This document shows positions 8,570 through 18,619 of a DNA stretch of 58,006 nt, in pieces. This DNA comes from an uncultured Clostridia bacterium. GTDB lineage: Bacteria > Bacillota > Clostridia > Christensenellales > Aristaeellaceae. The notes below the pieces were generated by a model. That model made no database searches. It was not told the origin of the DNA and saw nothing but the letters and a program-made list of their open reading frames with translations. The first letter of the stretch is position 1. Each line of letters starts with the position of its first letter. The translations under genes were made by a program, and so were the position numbers. The DNA is taken from assembly GCA_934647235.1 (NCBI GenBank), contig CAKUFG010000018.1, forward strand, positions 1 to 58,006, in the 5' to 3' direction.

Positions 8570-11500
8570 ATGATCGGCAGCCCGCGCAGCAATGCATCCA
8601 TCATCTCCCCCATCCGACGCGCAGAGCGTCTGCTTTGCCAAAGCCCGCGCGAGGATCTGCCCCCCGCCGCGCAATGGCTGCGCGATAACGCCCGCGCGCT
8701 TTACGGCCAGGCCGCGCAGACCCAGCAGGAGGCCCGCTATTCAGGGCGGCGCGCGTTCCGCCGCCTGCGTGATTTCTGCGACGCCCTCATCGCACCGCAA
8801 AACGGACGCATCGATGAGGGGGCGCTGCTGCGCGCCCTGCGGCAAGCGCAGAAGGACGCGCCCTTTACCGTGCAGGAGCTGCGCGCCCTGCAAGGCATGC
8901 TGCGCGCGCGGCTGTTTGCCGCGCTGCTTGCGCTGCTGCCCACGCTGGTGCAGGAGTGCCAGGATTACCGCGCGGGTGAGGCCCTGGCCGCCGCGCTGGG
9001 GCAGGACGCTCCCAAGCGCTGGCCGCAAAGCCCTGTGGCGCTGCGCCGCGCGCAGGAGGTGCTGTCTCAGTCCGGCAATATCGAGGCCGCGCGCAGGTTA
9101 GATGCGCATCTGCGCGCAGGCAATCAGATTCCGCAGTCCGCCGCTCATCAGGCGCGCGCCCAGCTGTTATCCACCGCCGAGCGCGCAGGCGGTCTGATCA
9201 CCATGATCCTGTCGCTGCCGCAGATCAATTTCGCCCGCGTCATCGAAAAGAGCAGCCGCGCCTGCCTGATTCTGCAGGCCGATCCTACCTTCCGCCGCAT
9301 GACCGGCGACAGCCGCGCGCTGTACCTGACGCATGCATCGCGCCTGGCGCGCAGCCTGCGGGTATCCGAGGAAGCCGTGTGCAGGGCTGCGCTGGCCCTG
9401 TGCGAGGGCAAGCAGGGGCTGGAGGCCGAGGCCGGCTATTACCTGATGGAGCAGCGCGGCAGAATCTGCGGATACCTGCATAAAAAGCCGCCGCTCGGGG
9501 AGCGCCTGCAAAGCAAAAAGGCCGCGATTTATCTGGGTTATCTGCTTGTCAGCGCAGCGGCCTTCGCGGTGCTGGGCGCGTTTTGCCTGCCCTGGTATGC
9601 CGTGCCCTTCTTTACGCTCACCGCAACCTCCCTTACGCACCGCTTCGCCCAGCGCGCCGCCGCGCGCCTGTTTCCGCCGCGATTGCTGCCGCGCATCAAG
9701 CGCGCGTGCTTTCCCCAGGATTTTCGCGTGCTGGTCGCCCTGCCGACGGTGCTGATGGATGAAAAACACGCCCTGCAGATGTGCCGCAAACTGTCGATCC
9801 TGTACCTGGCCAACGCCGATATTCCGCTGGATTTTCTGCTTTTAAGCGATTTTACCGATGCTCAGGCCGCCCACGCGGAGGGCGACGAGCGCATTCTCAG
9901 CGCGCTGACAGGCGGCGTTCGCGCGCTAAATCAAAGCTACGGCCCGCGCTTTTACTGCCTGCACCGCGCCCGCAGCCGAAACCGCGCCGAGGGCCGCTAT
10001 ATCGGCCGGGAGCGCAAGCGCGGCGCGCTGGAAATGCTGGGCTGCCTGCTGTGCGGGGAAGCGTGCCCGGATACCCTGGCCTACGCCAGCACGCCGCCTG
10101 AAAGCCTGCAGGGCCGCTATGCCTATGTGATTACCCTGGATGCAGATACCATCCTACCCGCCGGGGCGGCCGAGCGGCTGCTGGGCGCGATGCTGCATCC
10201 CCTGCAGAAGGGCCGCGCGGGCATCCTCCAGCCGCGCATGCAGACGCTGCCCATGCATGTGAAAACGCACGCGCAGGCGCTGCTGGGCGGCATGAGCGGG
10301 GCGGACGGCTACTGCGCCGCCGCGCAGGAATTCTATCAGGATGTATTCGGCCGCGGCTCCTTTATGGGCAAGGGCATTTACGATCCCGCCGCGCTGCTGG
10401 CCGTCAGCCGCACGCTGCCTGAAAACGCCGTGCTCAGCCACGATCTGTTGGAGGGCGAGCTTTGTCATGCCCGGCTTTGTGAGGATATCGCCTGTTATGA
10501 CGGGCACCCGGCAAAGGTAAACGGTTTTCTGCGGCGCGCGCACCGCTGGACGCGCGGCGACTGGCAGCTATTGCCGTTTCTGAAGGACAAGCGGCTCGAT
10601 CTTCTGTCCAGGCTCAAGCTTCTGGATAACCTGCGCCGCTCGCTTGTGCCGGCGGCGCGCCTGATTGCGCTGATTCTCTGCGCCGTGCAGGGCGCGTGGC
10701 TGCCCTTTATCATTGCGCTGCTGCCGCTGCGCGCACCCTCGGAGCTGGGCGCTCTGCTTTTGCTGCCCATGATGGCCGTCACCCGGCTGGATGCAATTTT
10801 TCGCGCGCTGTGGCGCATGCGCGTCAGCCATAAGCGATTGCTGCAATGGACCACCGCCGCCCAGGCCGAGCAAAGCGATCTGCGCGCGCTGCGGCTGGAT
10901 TTTGCCGCCATGCTGCCCGGCGCGCTCATGCTCTTTGCCGCGGCAGGGCGCATATTCTGGCCGGGGTTTGCGCTGGGCGTTATCTGGCTTGCCCAGCCGC
11001 TGCTGGCCCGCTGGCTGGATCGTCCCCGCGCGCAGCAGGCGGCGCTCAGCAGCGGTCAGCAGGCCGCGCTGCGCCGCATCGCCGCCGATACCCTGCAGTT
11101 CTTTCTGGAAAACATAAACGCGCGCACGCATCATCTGCCGCCGGACAATGTGCAGCTGTCGCCCCCGCGCGGGGCTGCCATGCGCACATCGCCCACCAAC
11201 ATCGGCATGTATCTGTTGTCGCTGTGCGCGGCGCGGGAGCTGGGGCTGCTGGACGCGGACACGCTGTTCACCCGCCTGTCCGATACCCTGAATACCCTGG
11301 AACGCCTGCGCACCTGGCACGGCGTGCCCTATAATTGGTATGATCTCACCACCCTGCGCCCCATGCCCGGCGAGTTTGTATCCGCCGTGGACGCGGGCAA
11401 CCTGGCGCTGGCGCTGACCGTATGCGCTCAGTGCGCGCGCATGCAGCTGCGCCAGGCGCGGGAGGAATACCGCAGCGTGCCCGTGCGGCTGGATGCACTG

Positions 11501-14500
11501 CGCGGCCGCATGCAGCTGCGCAGGCTCTATGATGCGCGCCGTCATCTGTTCTTTATCGGCTATGACGGCGCGAACGCCCGCATGAGCGAAGGACATTACG
11601 ATCTGTTGGCCAGCGAATCGGTGATGCTATCCTTTACCGCTATCATGGCAGGGGAAGCGCCCGAAAAGCACTGGTGGTATCTGGGCCGCGCGTGGACGGC
11701 GCTGCCGCAGAAGGCGCTGCTTTCCTGGAGCGGCACGATGTTTGAATATCTGATGGGCGCACTGCTGCTGCCCAGCTACCCCGGTTCCACGCTGTCCGCC
11801 GCACAGCACGCCTGCGTGCGCGCGCAGCAAAAGCATGGACGCGAGGGCGTATTTGGCGTGTCCGAAAGCGGCTATGCGCAGTACGATCAGGAGCTCAACT
11901 ACCGCTATCAGGCCTTCGGCCTGCGCGAGCTTGCGCTGAACAGCCGCTGTGAGGGTGACGTAATCGCCCCCTATGCGGCGGCGCTGGCCCTGCGCTGCGC
12001 GCCCCAGGCGGCGTGCGAGGCGATGCTGCGCATGCAGAAGCGCGGCTGGTACGGCGATCAGGGCTTTTACGAAGCGGCGGATTTCAGCGCGGGCGCGCAG
12101 GAAACGCTGGTATACAGCCATATGGCGCACCATCAGGGCATGATCCTGTGCGCCATATGCAACGCGCTGTGCGGGGATTACCTGCCGCGCGTGCTCCAGA
12201 TCCTGCCCCGCGCCGCCGCGCACCTGCCCCTGCTGTGCGAAATGCCGCCGCGCCATGCCCTGCGCCTGCCGCGTCCGCTGCGCGCGCACCGGGACGCCGC
12301 GCCCGACGCGCCCTTCCGCATGCGGGCCGAAAAAGGCGTTCCGCCCGACATGCTGACGCTCTCCGGCGGCGGCTCCACGATGCTGATTTCCGCCACGGGG
12401 CACAGCGCGCTGCTTCGCGGCGATACGCTGCTTACGCGCTTTGATCCCGACTGCTGTGCGCTGGACGGCGCGCAGTTTTATCTGAGCAATCGCGATACCG
12501 GCGCATGCCTGCGGCTGACGGACGGCGAATACACCTTCCTGTCCGGCGAAGCGCAGTGCAGCCTGCATGATGGCGGGCTGAAATCGCGCTTATCCTTGTG
12601 CGTAGACCCATTGACGGGCGCAGCGGTGTATCATCTGCGGCTGCGCAGCGCCGCGGAGCAGACCATGCAGCTGTATGCGGCGGGCATGCTTGAGCCTGCC
12701 CTGGCCGCGCAGCGGGAGGACCGCGCGCACATTGCCTTTTCCAATCTGTTTATCACCGTATCCAAATCCGGCAGTCATGAGCTGATCGCCCGTCGCCGCG
12801 AACGCCATGGCAATTCCGAGCGCAGCCTGCGATTTGCGCTGATCGGCGCGCAGGGCGGCTGCGGCATGATGAACGACCGCGCGCTGTTTTGGGGCGCGTC
12901 GGGCGATTTGTCGCATCCTCGCGGCATGGGGCTGGACGCGCGCGAATTTGCGCTAACGGACAGCGTGAATCCCTGCCTGGCCCTGCGGACGGAGGTTGTG
13001 CTGCTGCCCGGCCACGAGGCCAATCTGTTTTTTGTCCTGGGCATGGGCGAGCTGCCCGCCAATGAAGAGGAGGCGCGCCGCGCCTTTGCCCTGTCCGCCG
13101 ACCGTGCACAGGTGAACCGGCGGCTTCTGCAGCTGGATACGCGCATGCTGACCCTATCCTGCCGCATGGCCGCGCGCCTGCTGCAGACGGGCTGGCCGCG
13201 CGAACCCCTGGAAAGCGCGGGCGTGCGCGCCCTGTGGCGGCAGGGCGTCAGCGGAGACTGGCCCATTCTGCTGGTCACAGCCGAGCGCGAGGAGGACTGC
13301 GGCGGGGTCAGCCAGGCGGCGCATTTGTTTGCCTATCTGCTGGAAAACGGCGTGCAGGCCGAAATGGTCATTCTGCTGCCGCCCGAAAACGACTACGAGC
13401 AGCCGCTGCGCGCATTCTGCGATACGCTGCTGCTGCGTCCGGCCCTGCGTGCGCTGCACGGGCGCGTGCGCGTGCTGCAGGAGGATGATCCCTTATGCGC
13501 TCAGGCGCTGCGGGCGCTGTGCGCGCTGCATATCCGCGCGGGAGAGGATCTGCGCGCCCAGCTTGCCCCCGCATTCCCCGGCGCGCCGCTGCACCGGGCG
13601 GAGGCGGGCGGAGGCCTGCCCGCCATGCCGCGCCTGCACCAGGCAAACGGCCTGGGCGGCTTTACGCAGGAGGGCGGTTATGTGATCCTGCCCGGCGAAT
13701 CCCGCGACGGCATTGCGCCCTGGTGCCATATCCTGGCCAACGACGCTTTCGGCACGCTGGTATGCGAGCGCGGCGTGCTGTTTTCCTGCGCAGGCAACAG
13801 CCGGCTTGCGCGCGTTACCGCCGTCAGCCAGGACAGCGTGCGCCCCGCATTATCGGAGGAATACCTGCTGCGTGAGGGCGAGCGCGCCTGGTCGCTGACC
13901 CCCGCGCCCTATCATAACGCCCGCGCGCGCGTGAGCTATGAGATGGGCGCGGCCGTCTATCAATGCGCCCTGCCCGGCATGCAGGCGACGCTTACCTGCC
14001 TGACGGACTGCGAGCATCCTGCCGGGCTGCGCATCCTTTCGCTGCATAATACGGGCAATGAAAAGCGTACATTGCAGTATATCGCCGCTGCGCGCTTCGC
14101 CATGGGCGAGGATGGCCGCGGCACGCGCGTGTGGGCGGAGACTGACACGGCCTATGCCGCCAGCCCTGAGACGCCCGGCACAGCCTTCTTTACCCTGTCC
14201 GGCGCGCAGGCGCACACGGTCAGCGCAGGCATATACGGCAGCGCCTTGCGCGCGGTGGATACGCAGACTCCCGGCACGGTGGGCGTTCTGCAGCGCGATA
14301 TCGTGCTGGAGCCGGGTCAGACCGCCGTGTACGCGGTGATCCTGGGCTGCTGCGAAAAGGAGCGCATCCCTGATTTGCTGCATGCTCTGTCCAACGCCCG
14401 GGAACGCGAGCGCGCCGCGCGCGCCTGCTGGGCGCGGAAGCTGGACGCGCTGCAGTTCTATCTGCCCGACGATCAGCTTTCCCACTATGCCAACGGCTTC

Positions 14501-15865
14501 TTGCCCTACCAGGTGCGCGCATCGCGGCTGATGCTGCGCGCGGGCTTTTACCAGTCGGGCGGCGCGTGGGGCTTCCGCGATCAACTGCAGGATATGCTGT
14601 CGCTGCTCTATACCCAGCCTGAGCGCGCGCGGGCGCATCTGCTGCTGTGCGCCTCTCGCCAGTATGTGCAGGGCGATGTGCAGCACTGGTGGCATCCGGG
14701 CGGTGCGGGCGTGCGCACGCGCATCAGCGATGATCTGTTATTCCTGCCCTATGTGACGGCGCGGTATGTGTATGTAACCGCCGACCGGGACGTTCTGCGC
14801 GCGCACGCGCCCTTCCTGCGCTCCGCCAGGCTTTCCGATACAGAGCATGACCGCTATGAAACACCCGAGCAAACCGCCGAAACAGCCCCCCTGATGGAGC
14901 ACTGCCTGCGCGCCATCGCGCGCGTGCGCTATGGAGAGCACGGCATCCCGCTGATGCAGGGCGGCGACTGGAACGACGGCATGGATCGCGTGGGCGGCGA
15001 AAGCGCGTGGCTGGGCTTCTTTTTGATCGTGGTGCTGCGTGAATTCGCCCCCTTGTGCGAGGAAAGCGTGCGCAGGGAGCTGGACGCGCGGCGTATCCGG
15101 CTGCAAAACGCCATGCAGGCTGCCTGGACGGGCAAGTGGTTTCTGCGCGCCTGGTATGAGGACGGCCGCACGCTGGGCGCGCCGGACAGCGAGGTATCGC
15201 GCATCGACCTGATCAGCCAGTGCTTCGCCTGCTTTGCCGGCATGCCGCGCGATCAGGTTTCGCAGGCGCTGGAGGCCGCCTGGCAATCGCTGCATAAGGA
15301 CGATCAGGGCATTACGCTGCTGCTTACCCCGCCCTTTACGCCCTCCGAAAAAGCCGGGTATATCGGCGCATACCTGCCCGGCGTGCGCGAAAACGGCGGT
15401 CAGTACACCCATGCCGTGCCCTGGCTGATGCGCGCGCTGCTGCAGACCGGCCAGGTAGAGCGCGCCTGGGAGGTGCTGCGCGAATGCCTGCCCTATCATC
15501 ACGCCCAAACGCTCGAACAGGCGCGGCACTACCGTGTGGAGCCCTATGTGCTGGCGGCAGATATCTACCGCACGGGCCGCGGCGGCTGGACATGGTACAC
15601 CGGCAGCGCATCCTGGCTGTGGGTGGTGCTTTTGTGCGATTTCTTAGGCTTTGACAAGCAGGGCGACCAGGTGCGGCTGAACCCGCGCGTGCCCGGCGAT
15701 TGGGAGGAATGCACCATCCTGTATCGCTACGGCGGCAGCCGCTATCAGCTGACCGCCGCGCGCGACGCGCCCTTTGTCACGCTGGACGGGGTGCAGACAG
15801 GCGCGCCCTGCATCACCCTGACCGACGACGGGCGCGCGCACGAGGCGCGTTTTCCGCTGAACTAA
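8570..15865 (+). CDS. Cyclic beta-1,2-glucan synthase-like protein (GT84, glycoamylase-like and GH94 domains)
   Basis: At 2431 residues this is by far the largest protein here. Its parts match NdvB/ChvB-type synthases: membrane segments near residues 320-370; a GT84 glycosyltransferase with DADT (about 523-526), SHDLLEG and RWTRGDWQ (about 658); more membrane segments (about 690-830); a glycoamylase-like domain (about 855-1215, with YDLLASES and HMAHHQGM); carbohydrate-binding-like beta regions; and a GH94 phosphorylase-like domain with GDWNDGMD (about 2131), which carries the expected catalytic aspartate. It should build and cyclise or trim beta-1,2-glucan from UDP-glucose at the membrane. 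The start at 8570 is chosen for GGAGG 6 nt upstream; an in-frame ATG at 8540 has none. The exact product in a Gram-positive is not known from sequence. Confidence 0.88.
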   Translation: MIGSPRSNASIISPIRRAERLLCQSPREDLPPAAQWLRDNARALYGQAAQTQQEARYSGRRAFRRLRDFCDALIAPQNGRIDEGALLRALRQAQKDAPFTVQELRALQGMLRARLFAALLALLPTLVQECQDYRAGEALAAALGQDAPKRWPQSPVALRRAQEVLSQSGNIEAARRLDAHLRAGNQIPQSAAHQARAQLLSTAERAGGLITMILSLPQINFARVIEKSSRACLILQADPTFRRMTGDSRALYLTHASRLARSLRVSEEAVCRAALALCEGKQGLEAEAGYYLMEQRGRICGYLHKKPPLGERLQSKKAAIYLGYLLVSAAAFAVLGAFCLPWYAVPFFTLTATSLTHRFAQRAAARLFPPRLLPRIKRACFPQDFRVLVALPTVLMDEKHALQMCRKLSILYLANADIPLDFLLLSDFTDAQAAHAEGDERILSALTGGVRALNQSYGPRFYCLHRARSRNRAEGRYIGRERKRGALEMLGCLLCGEACPDTLAYASTPPESLQGRYAYVITLDADTILPAGAAERLLGAMLHPLQKGRAGILQPRMQTLPMHVKTHAQALLGGMSGADGYCAAAQEFYQDVFGRGSFMGKGIYDPAALLAVSRTLPENAVLSHDLLEGELCHARLCEDIACYDGHPAKVNGFLRRAHRWTRGDWQLLPFLKDKRLDLLSRLKLLDNLRRSLVPAARLIALILCAVQGAWLPFIIALLPLRAPSELGALLLLPMMAVTRLDAIFRALWRMRVSHKRLLQWTTAAQAEQSDLRALRLDFAAMLPGALMLFAAAGRIFWPGFALGVIWLAQPLLARWLDRPRAQQAALSSGQQAALRRIAADTLQFFLENINARTHHLPPDNVQLSPPRGAAMRTSPTNIGMYLLSLCAARELGLLDADTLFTRLSDTLNTLERLRTWHGVPYNWYDLTTLRPMPGEFVSAVDAGNLALALTVCAQCARMQLRQAREEYRSVPVRLDALRGRMQLRRLYDARRHLFFIGYDGANARMSEGHYDLLASESVMLSFTAIMAGEAPEKHWWYLGRAWTALPQKALLSWSGTMFEYLMGALLLPSYPGSTLSAAQHACVRAQQKHGREGVFGVSESGYAQYDQELNYRYQAFGLRELALNSRCEGDVIAPYAAALALRCAPQAACEAMLRMQKRGWYGDQGFYEAADFSAGAQETLVYSHMAHHQGMILCAICNALCGDYLPRVLQILPRAAAHLPLLCEMPPRHALRLPRPLRAHRDAAPDAPFRMRAEKGVPPDMLTLSGGGSTMLISATGHSALLRGDTLLTRFDPDCCALDGAQFYLSNRDTGACLRLTDGEYTFLSGEAQCSLHDGGLKSRLSLCVDPLTGAAVYHLRLRSAAEQTMQLYAAGMLEPALAAQREDRAHIAFSNLFITVSKSGSHELIARRRERHGNSERSLRFALIGAQGGCGMMNDRALFWGASGDLSHPRGMGLDAREFALTDSVNPCLALRTEVVLLPGHEANLFFVLGMGELPANEEEARRAFALSADRAQVNRRLLQLDTRMLTLSCRMAARLLQTGWPREPLESAGVRALWRQGVSGDWPILLVTAEREEDCGGVSQAAHLFAYLLENGVQAEMVILLPPENDYEQPLRAFCDTLLLRPALRALHGRVRVLQEDDPLCAQALRALCALHIRAGEDLRAQLAPAFPGAPLHRAEAGGGLPAMPRLHQANGLGGFTQEGGYVILPGESRDGIAPWCHILANDAFGTLVCERGVLFSCAGNSRLARVTAVSQDSVRPALSEEYLLREGERAWSLTPAPYHNARARVSYEMGAAVYQCALPGMQATLTCLTDCEHPAGLRILSLHNTGNEKRTLQYIAAARFAMGEDGRGTRVWAETDTAYAASPETPGTAFFTLSGAQAHTVSAGIYGSALRAVDTQTPGTVGVLQRDIVLEPGQTAVYAVILGCCEKERIPDLLHALSNARERERAARACWARKLDALQFYLPDDQLSHYANGFLPYQVRASRLMLRAGFYQSGGAWGFRDQLQDMLSLLYTQPERARAHLLLCASRQYVQGDVQHWWHPGGAGVRTRISDDLLFLPYVTARYVYVTADRDVLRAHAPFLRSARLSDTEHDRYETPEQTAETAPLMEHCLRAIARVRYGEHGIPLMQGGDWNDGMDRVGGESAWLGFFLIVVLREFAPLCEESVRRELDARRIRLQNAMQAAWTGKWFLRAWYEDGRTLGAPDSEVSRIDLISQCFACFAGMPRDQVSQALEAAWQSLHKDDQGITLLLTPPFTPSEKAGYIGAYLPGVRENGGQYTHAVPWLMRALLQTGQVERAWEVLRECLPYHHAQTLEQARHYRVEPYVLAADIYRTGRGGWTWYTGSASWLWVVLLCDFLGFDKQGDQVRLNPRVPGDWEECTILYRYGGSRYQLTAARDAPFVTLDGVQTGAPCITLTDDGRAHEARFPLN

Positions 15866-16005
15866 AAAAAGTCTGAGATTATTGATTACAATTCATAATC
15901 CGTTCACACCGCTGTCAAATATTGACGTTATGCTATACACGTACTCAGGAAAGAGAGTACATGATAAAGAAAATCCACGCAGCAATGCGAAAGGAGCAGA
16001 TGAAA

Positions 16006-17313
16006 ATGAAAAAGAACAACAAGATCATGGGCTTTGTAGCAGTTCTGCTGGCAGCCGTGATGATCGCCGGCGCCATCCTCTCCGCGCAGGCCGCCGGTAC
16101 GCTTTCCTCTTCGGATATTGACAAGATCGTAAACACCGAGACGGACGCTTCCCTGGTGGCCAATCCCTTCACCGCCGCAGTGGCCGCCGTGCGTGACAGC
16201 GTGGTGCTGGTAAACAACTATCAGACCACCACCTACAATAACAACAGCTATGGCTTCTTCTATGGCTACGGCTACGGTAATCCTTATGGCAACGGCCGCG
16301 GCGGCACCACCTCCCGCGAGCAGCTGGCCGGCACGGGCTCCGGTACCGTGATCAGCGAGTACGGCCACATCCTGACCAACTACCATGTGGTTGAGGACGC
16401 CAGCCGCGTCACCGTATCCGACGGCGAAAATGAATACGACGCCACGGTGGTCGTATCCGACGAGAGCAAGGATGTCGCCGTGCTGCTGTGCCCCGAGCTG
16501 AAGGCGACCCCCGCAACCCTGGGTGACAGTGATAAGCTGCAGGCCGGCGAATGGGCCATCGTCATCGGCAACCCCCTGGGCGAGGATTTCTTCCGCTCCA
16601 CCACGGTAGGCGTTGTCTCCGCGCTGGAACGTGAAGTAGAAACCGACAGCACCGATAAGTACGGCCGCAAGACCACCACCACCAATTCCATGATTCAGGT
16701 AGACGCTGCGATCAACTCCGGCAACTCCGGCGGCGGCATGTTCAACGTGCTGGGCCAGCTGATGGGCATTCCTTCCCTCAAGTACACCAGCAGCTATATG
16801 TCTCAGGCCAGCATTGACAACATCGGCATGTGCATCCCCATCAACGTTGCCAAGCCGCTGATCCGCGAAGCGCTTGAAAAGTACGACGGCGAATCCGTCA
16901 GCAAGTATCTGGAAGATAAGGCCAAGGAAGCCGACATCAACACCACCGGCGATGATGTCGACAGCAAGCCCCGCCTGGGCGTAAGCGTGCAGACCCTGGA
17001 CTCCACCAACAACGCCGTTGCGCGCCAGATTCTGCCCAAGGGCTGCCTGGTCACCAAGGTAGAAGATAATTCCGCTGCTGCGGCTGCCGGCATCCAGGCT
17101 GGCGACATCATTGTGGATGTAGACGGCACGGTCATCACCAGCTCCGAAGGCTTGCAGGAGATCATCTTCAGCCATGCCGAAGGCGACACCGTGCAGGTGA
17201 AGGTGTACCGCGCTGAAAACGTGCTGGACGCCAAGTACATCAGCGATATCGGCGATGGCGAGTACATCGACATGAGCGTCACGCTCAAGGTGGTTGCTTC
17301 CCCCGCTGCGTAA
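16006..17313 (+). CDS. HtrA/DegP-type serine protease with one PDZ domain
   Basis: This surface quality-control protease degrades misfolded secreted proteins. The 436-residue protein has an N-terminal membrane anchor (about residues 8-30), a Gly/Tyr/Asn-rich linker, and a trypsin-like domain with His127 (TNYHVVED), Asp156 (SKDVAVL) and Ser241 (NSGNSGGGMFN). A PDZ domain follows (about 325-420, RLGVSVQTL to VKVYRAE). The usual GNSGGP is GNSGGG here. The ATG at 16006 is chosen because AAAGGAG lies 9 nt upstream; earlier in-frame starts at 15922 and 15961 are less well placed. An extended -10 (TGCTATACA, 15931-15939) upstream may be its promoter. Confidence 0.9.
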   Translation: MKKNNKIMGFVAVLLAAVMIAGAILSAQAAGTLSSSDIDKIVNTETDASLVANPFTAAVAAVRDSVVLVNNYQTTTYNNNSYGFFYGYGYGNPYGNGRGGTTSREQLAGTGSGTVISEYGHILTNYHVVEDASRVTVSDGENEYDATVVVSDESKDVAVLLCPELKATPATLGDSDKLQAGEWAIVIGNPLGEDFFRSTTVGVVSALEREVETDSTDKYGRKTTTTNSMIQVDAAINSGNSGGGMFNVLGQLMGIPSLKYTSSYMSQASIDNIGMCIPINVAKPLIREALEKYDGESVSKYLEDKAKEADINTTGDDVDSKPRLGVSVQTLDSTNNAVARQILPKGCLVTKVEDNSAAAAAGIQAGDIIVDVDGTVITSSEGLQEIIFSHAEGDTVQVKVYRAENVLDAKYISDIGDGEYIDMSVTLKVVASPAA

Positions 17314-17330
17314 TGTAAGCATTCTCAAGC

Positions 17331-17364
17331 AAAAACCGTCCTCCATATGGAGGATGGTTTTTTT
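17331..17364 (+). terminator. Terminator after the HtrA gene
   Basis: Stem of AAAACCGTCCTCC with its near complement, loop ATAT, and a run of T. The T-run runs directly into the -35 box of the next gene. Confidence 0.88.
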
Positions 17365-17391
17365 GACTTCTCATTTTTCCAATGCTATAAT
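17363..17391 (+). promoter_or_regulatory. Promoter of the GNAT gene
   Basis: TTGACT at 17363-17368, 17-nt spacer, TATAAT at 17386-17391 with a TGC extended -10. This is one of the best promoter matches in the window. Confidence 0.85.
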
Positions 17392-17421
17392 TTAGGCATA
17401 TTTTTGTCTAAGGAGGCCCCT

Positions 17422-17922
17422 ATGCCTTTTACTATTCGCCCTGCCGTAGCCACTGACCGGGAGCAGATTCGCCCGCTGCAAAAAGAAATTGCCGAACTTC
17501 ATCACGCCGGCCGGCCTGATCTTTTCAGAACCGAAGCCCGCTATTTTACCCCGGAGGAATTTGCCCAGCGCCTGAGCGAGGACAAGTATGTCAACCTGAT
17601 TGCGCAGGATGCATCGGGCCAGGTAATCGGCTATGCCTTCGGCTGGGTGCTCAGCTACCGCAACCACAGCACCTATGTGGATCACGATTGCCTGTATGTG
17701 GACGACGTTTGCGTGCTGCATGCCTGCCAGCGGCAGGGCGTGGGCCGGGCGCTGCTGGATGCCTGCCGCGCGGAGGCGCAGCGGCGCGGCTGCACCTCGC
17801 TGGAATTGAGCGTATGGTGCTTTAATCAGGAAGCCGTTGCGTTTTATCAGCATTGCGGCTACGCTGCGCGCACCCTGCGGATGGAATGCCCCCTTTCAAA
17901 AGCGCAGGACAATTGCAGCTGA
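17422..17922 (+). CDS. GNAT-family N-acetyltransferase
   Basis: The 166-residue protein has the GNAT fold signature. VDDVCVLHACQRQGVGRALL (about 94-113) combines motif beta-4 with the acetyl-CoA pyrophosphate loop (QRQGVG), and the C-terminal AVAFYQHCGY is the usual last strand and helix. AAGGAGG precedes the ATG at 17422. The upstream in-frame ATG at 17347 lies inside the preceding terminator and is rejected. The substrate is unknown; it is transcribed alone from its own promoter. Confidence 0.88.
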   Translation: MPFTIRPAVATDREQIRPLQKEIAELHHAGRPDLFRTEARYFTPEEFAQRLSEDKYVNLIAQDASGQVIGYAFGWVLSYRNHSTYVDHDCLYVDDVCVLHACQRQGVGRALLDACRAEAQRRGCTSLELSVWCFNQEAVAFYQHCGYAARTLRMECPLSKAQDNCS

Positions 17923-18013
17923 TTTTTGATTCAAAGCATGAATTCTCCCCCGGCGCGGCAGAATAATAGCCGGGCGCGTGCAGCGCCGCCATAAAAAAGG
18001 GAGGTTCATCCGC

Positions 18014-18589
18014 ATGAAAAAAATCCTTGCTCTGCTGCTGGCGGGCGCGCTGCTGTGCACCCTGACCGGCTGCTCCACCGCCGCAGGCGGCCAGGCCAAA
18101 CACAAATCGCTGGTGGTCTACTTTTCGGCCACGGGCAATACCAAGGCCGTGGCTCAGTATATTGCCGACGCTGCCAAGGCCACGCTGTTTGAGCTGACCC
18201 CCGAGCAGCCCTATGCCGAGGGCGACCTGGACTGGAACGATCCCGACAGCCGCGTATCGGCGGAGCTTGCCAGCGAAGAGGCGCAAAACGCCGTCGTCCT
18301 GACCAACATCAGCGTGGGCGATTGGGAATCCTACGACACCGTATATCTGGGCTATCCCATCTGGACGGGCGTGGCCGCCTGGCCGGTCAACAGCTTTGTG
18401 AAGGGCAACGATTTTACGGGCAAGACGGTCATCCCCTTCTGCACCTCCGCCACATCAGATATCGGCGACAGCGGAAAGCTGCTGGCACAGATGGCAGGCA
18501 CGGGCGAATGGCTGGATGGCAAGCGCTTTGCCGCCTCAGCCAGCCGTGAAAGCGTGGAAAGCTGGGTAAAGCAGCTGAACCGGGATTGA
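18014..18589 (+). CDS. Flavodoxin-like lipoprotein
   Basis: This 191-residue protein has a lipoprotein signal ending in the lipobox LTGC (residues 15-18). A flavodoxin domain follows with the FMN phosphate loop in VVYFSATGNTKAVA, then a DTVYLGYPIWTG segment that stacks on the flavin. It is likely anchored outside the membrane and may pass electrons or reduce quinones there. GGGAGG sits 9 nt before the ATG; the longer frame from 17978 has no ribosome site. The stop codon overlaps the -35 box of the next transcription unit. The electron donor is unknown. Confidence 0.87.
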   Translation: MKKILALLLAGALLCTLTGCSTAAGGQAKHKSLVVYFSATGNTKAVAQYIADAAKATLFELTPEQPYAEGDLDWNDPDSRVSAELASEEAQNAVVLTNISVGDWESYDTVYLGYPIWTGVAAWPVNSFVKGNDFTGKTVIPFCTSATSDIGDSGKLLAQMAGTGEWLDGKRFAASASRESVESWVKQLNRD

Positions 18590-18614
18590 CAAACCTGCCA
18601 AGTTGTGCTATGCT
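18586..18614 (+). promoter_or_regulatory. Promoter of the riboswitch-antiporter unit
   Basis: TTGACA at 18586-18591 (overlapping the preceding TGA stop), 17-nt spacer, TATGCT at 18609-18614. Confidence 0.8.
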
Positions 18615-18619
18615 AATTC

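Noticed and set aside
15903..15939. TTGACG (15922-15927) as -35 of the HtrA gene promoter
   Set aside because: No -10 at the right distance; only the extended -10 TGCTATACA nearby is plausible, so no full promoter was called.
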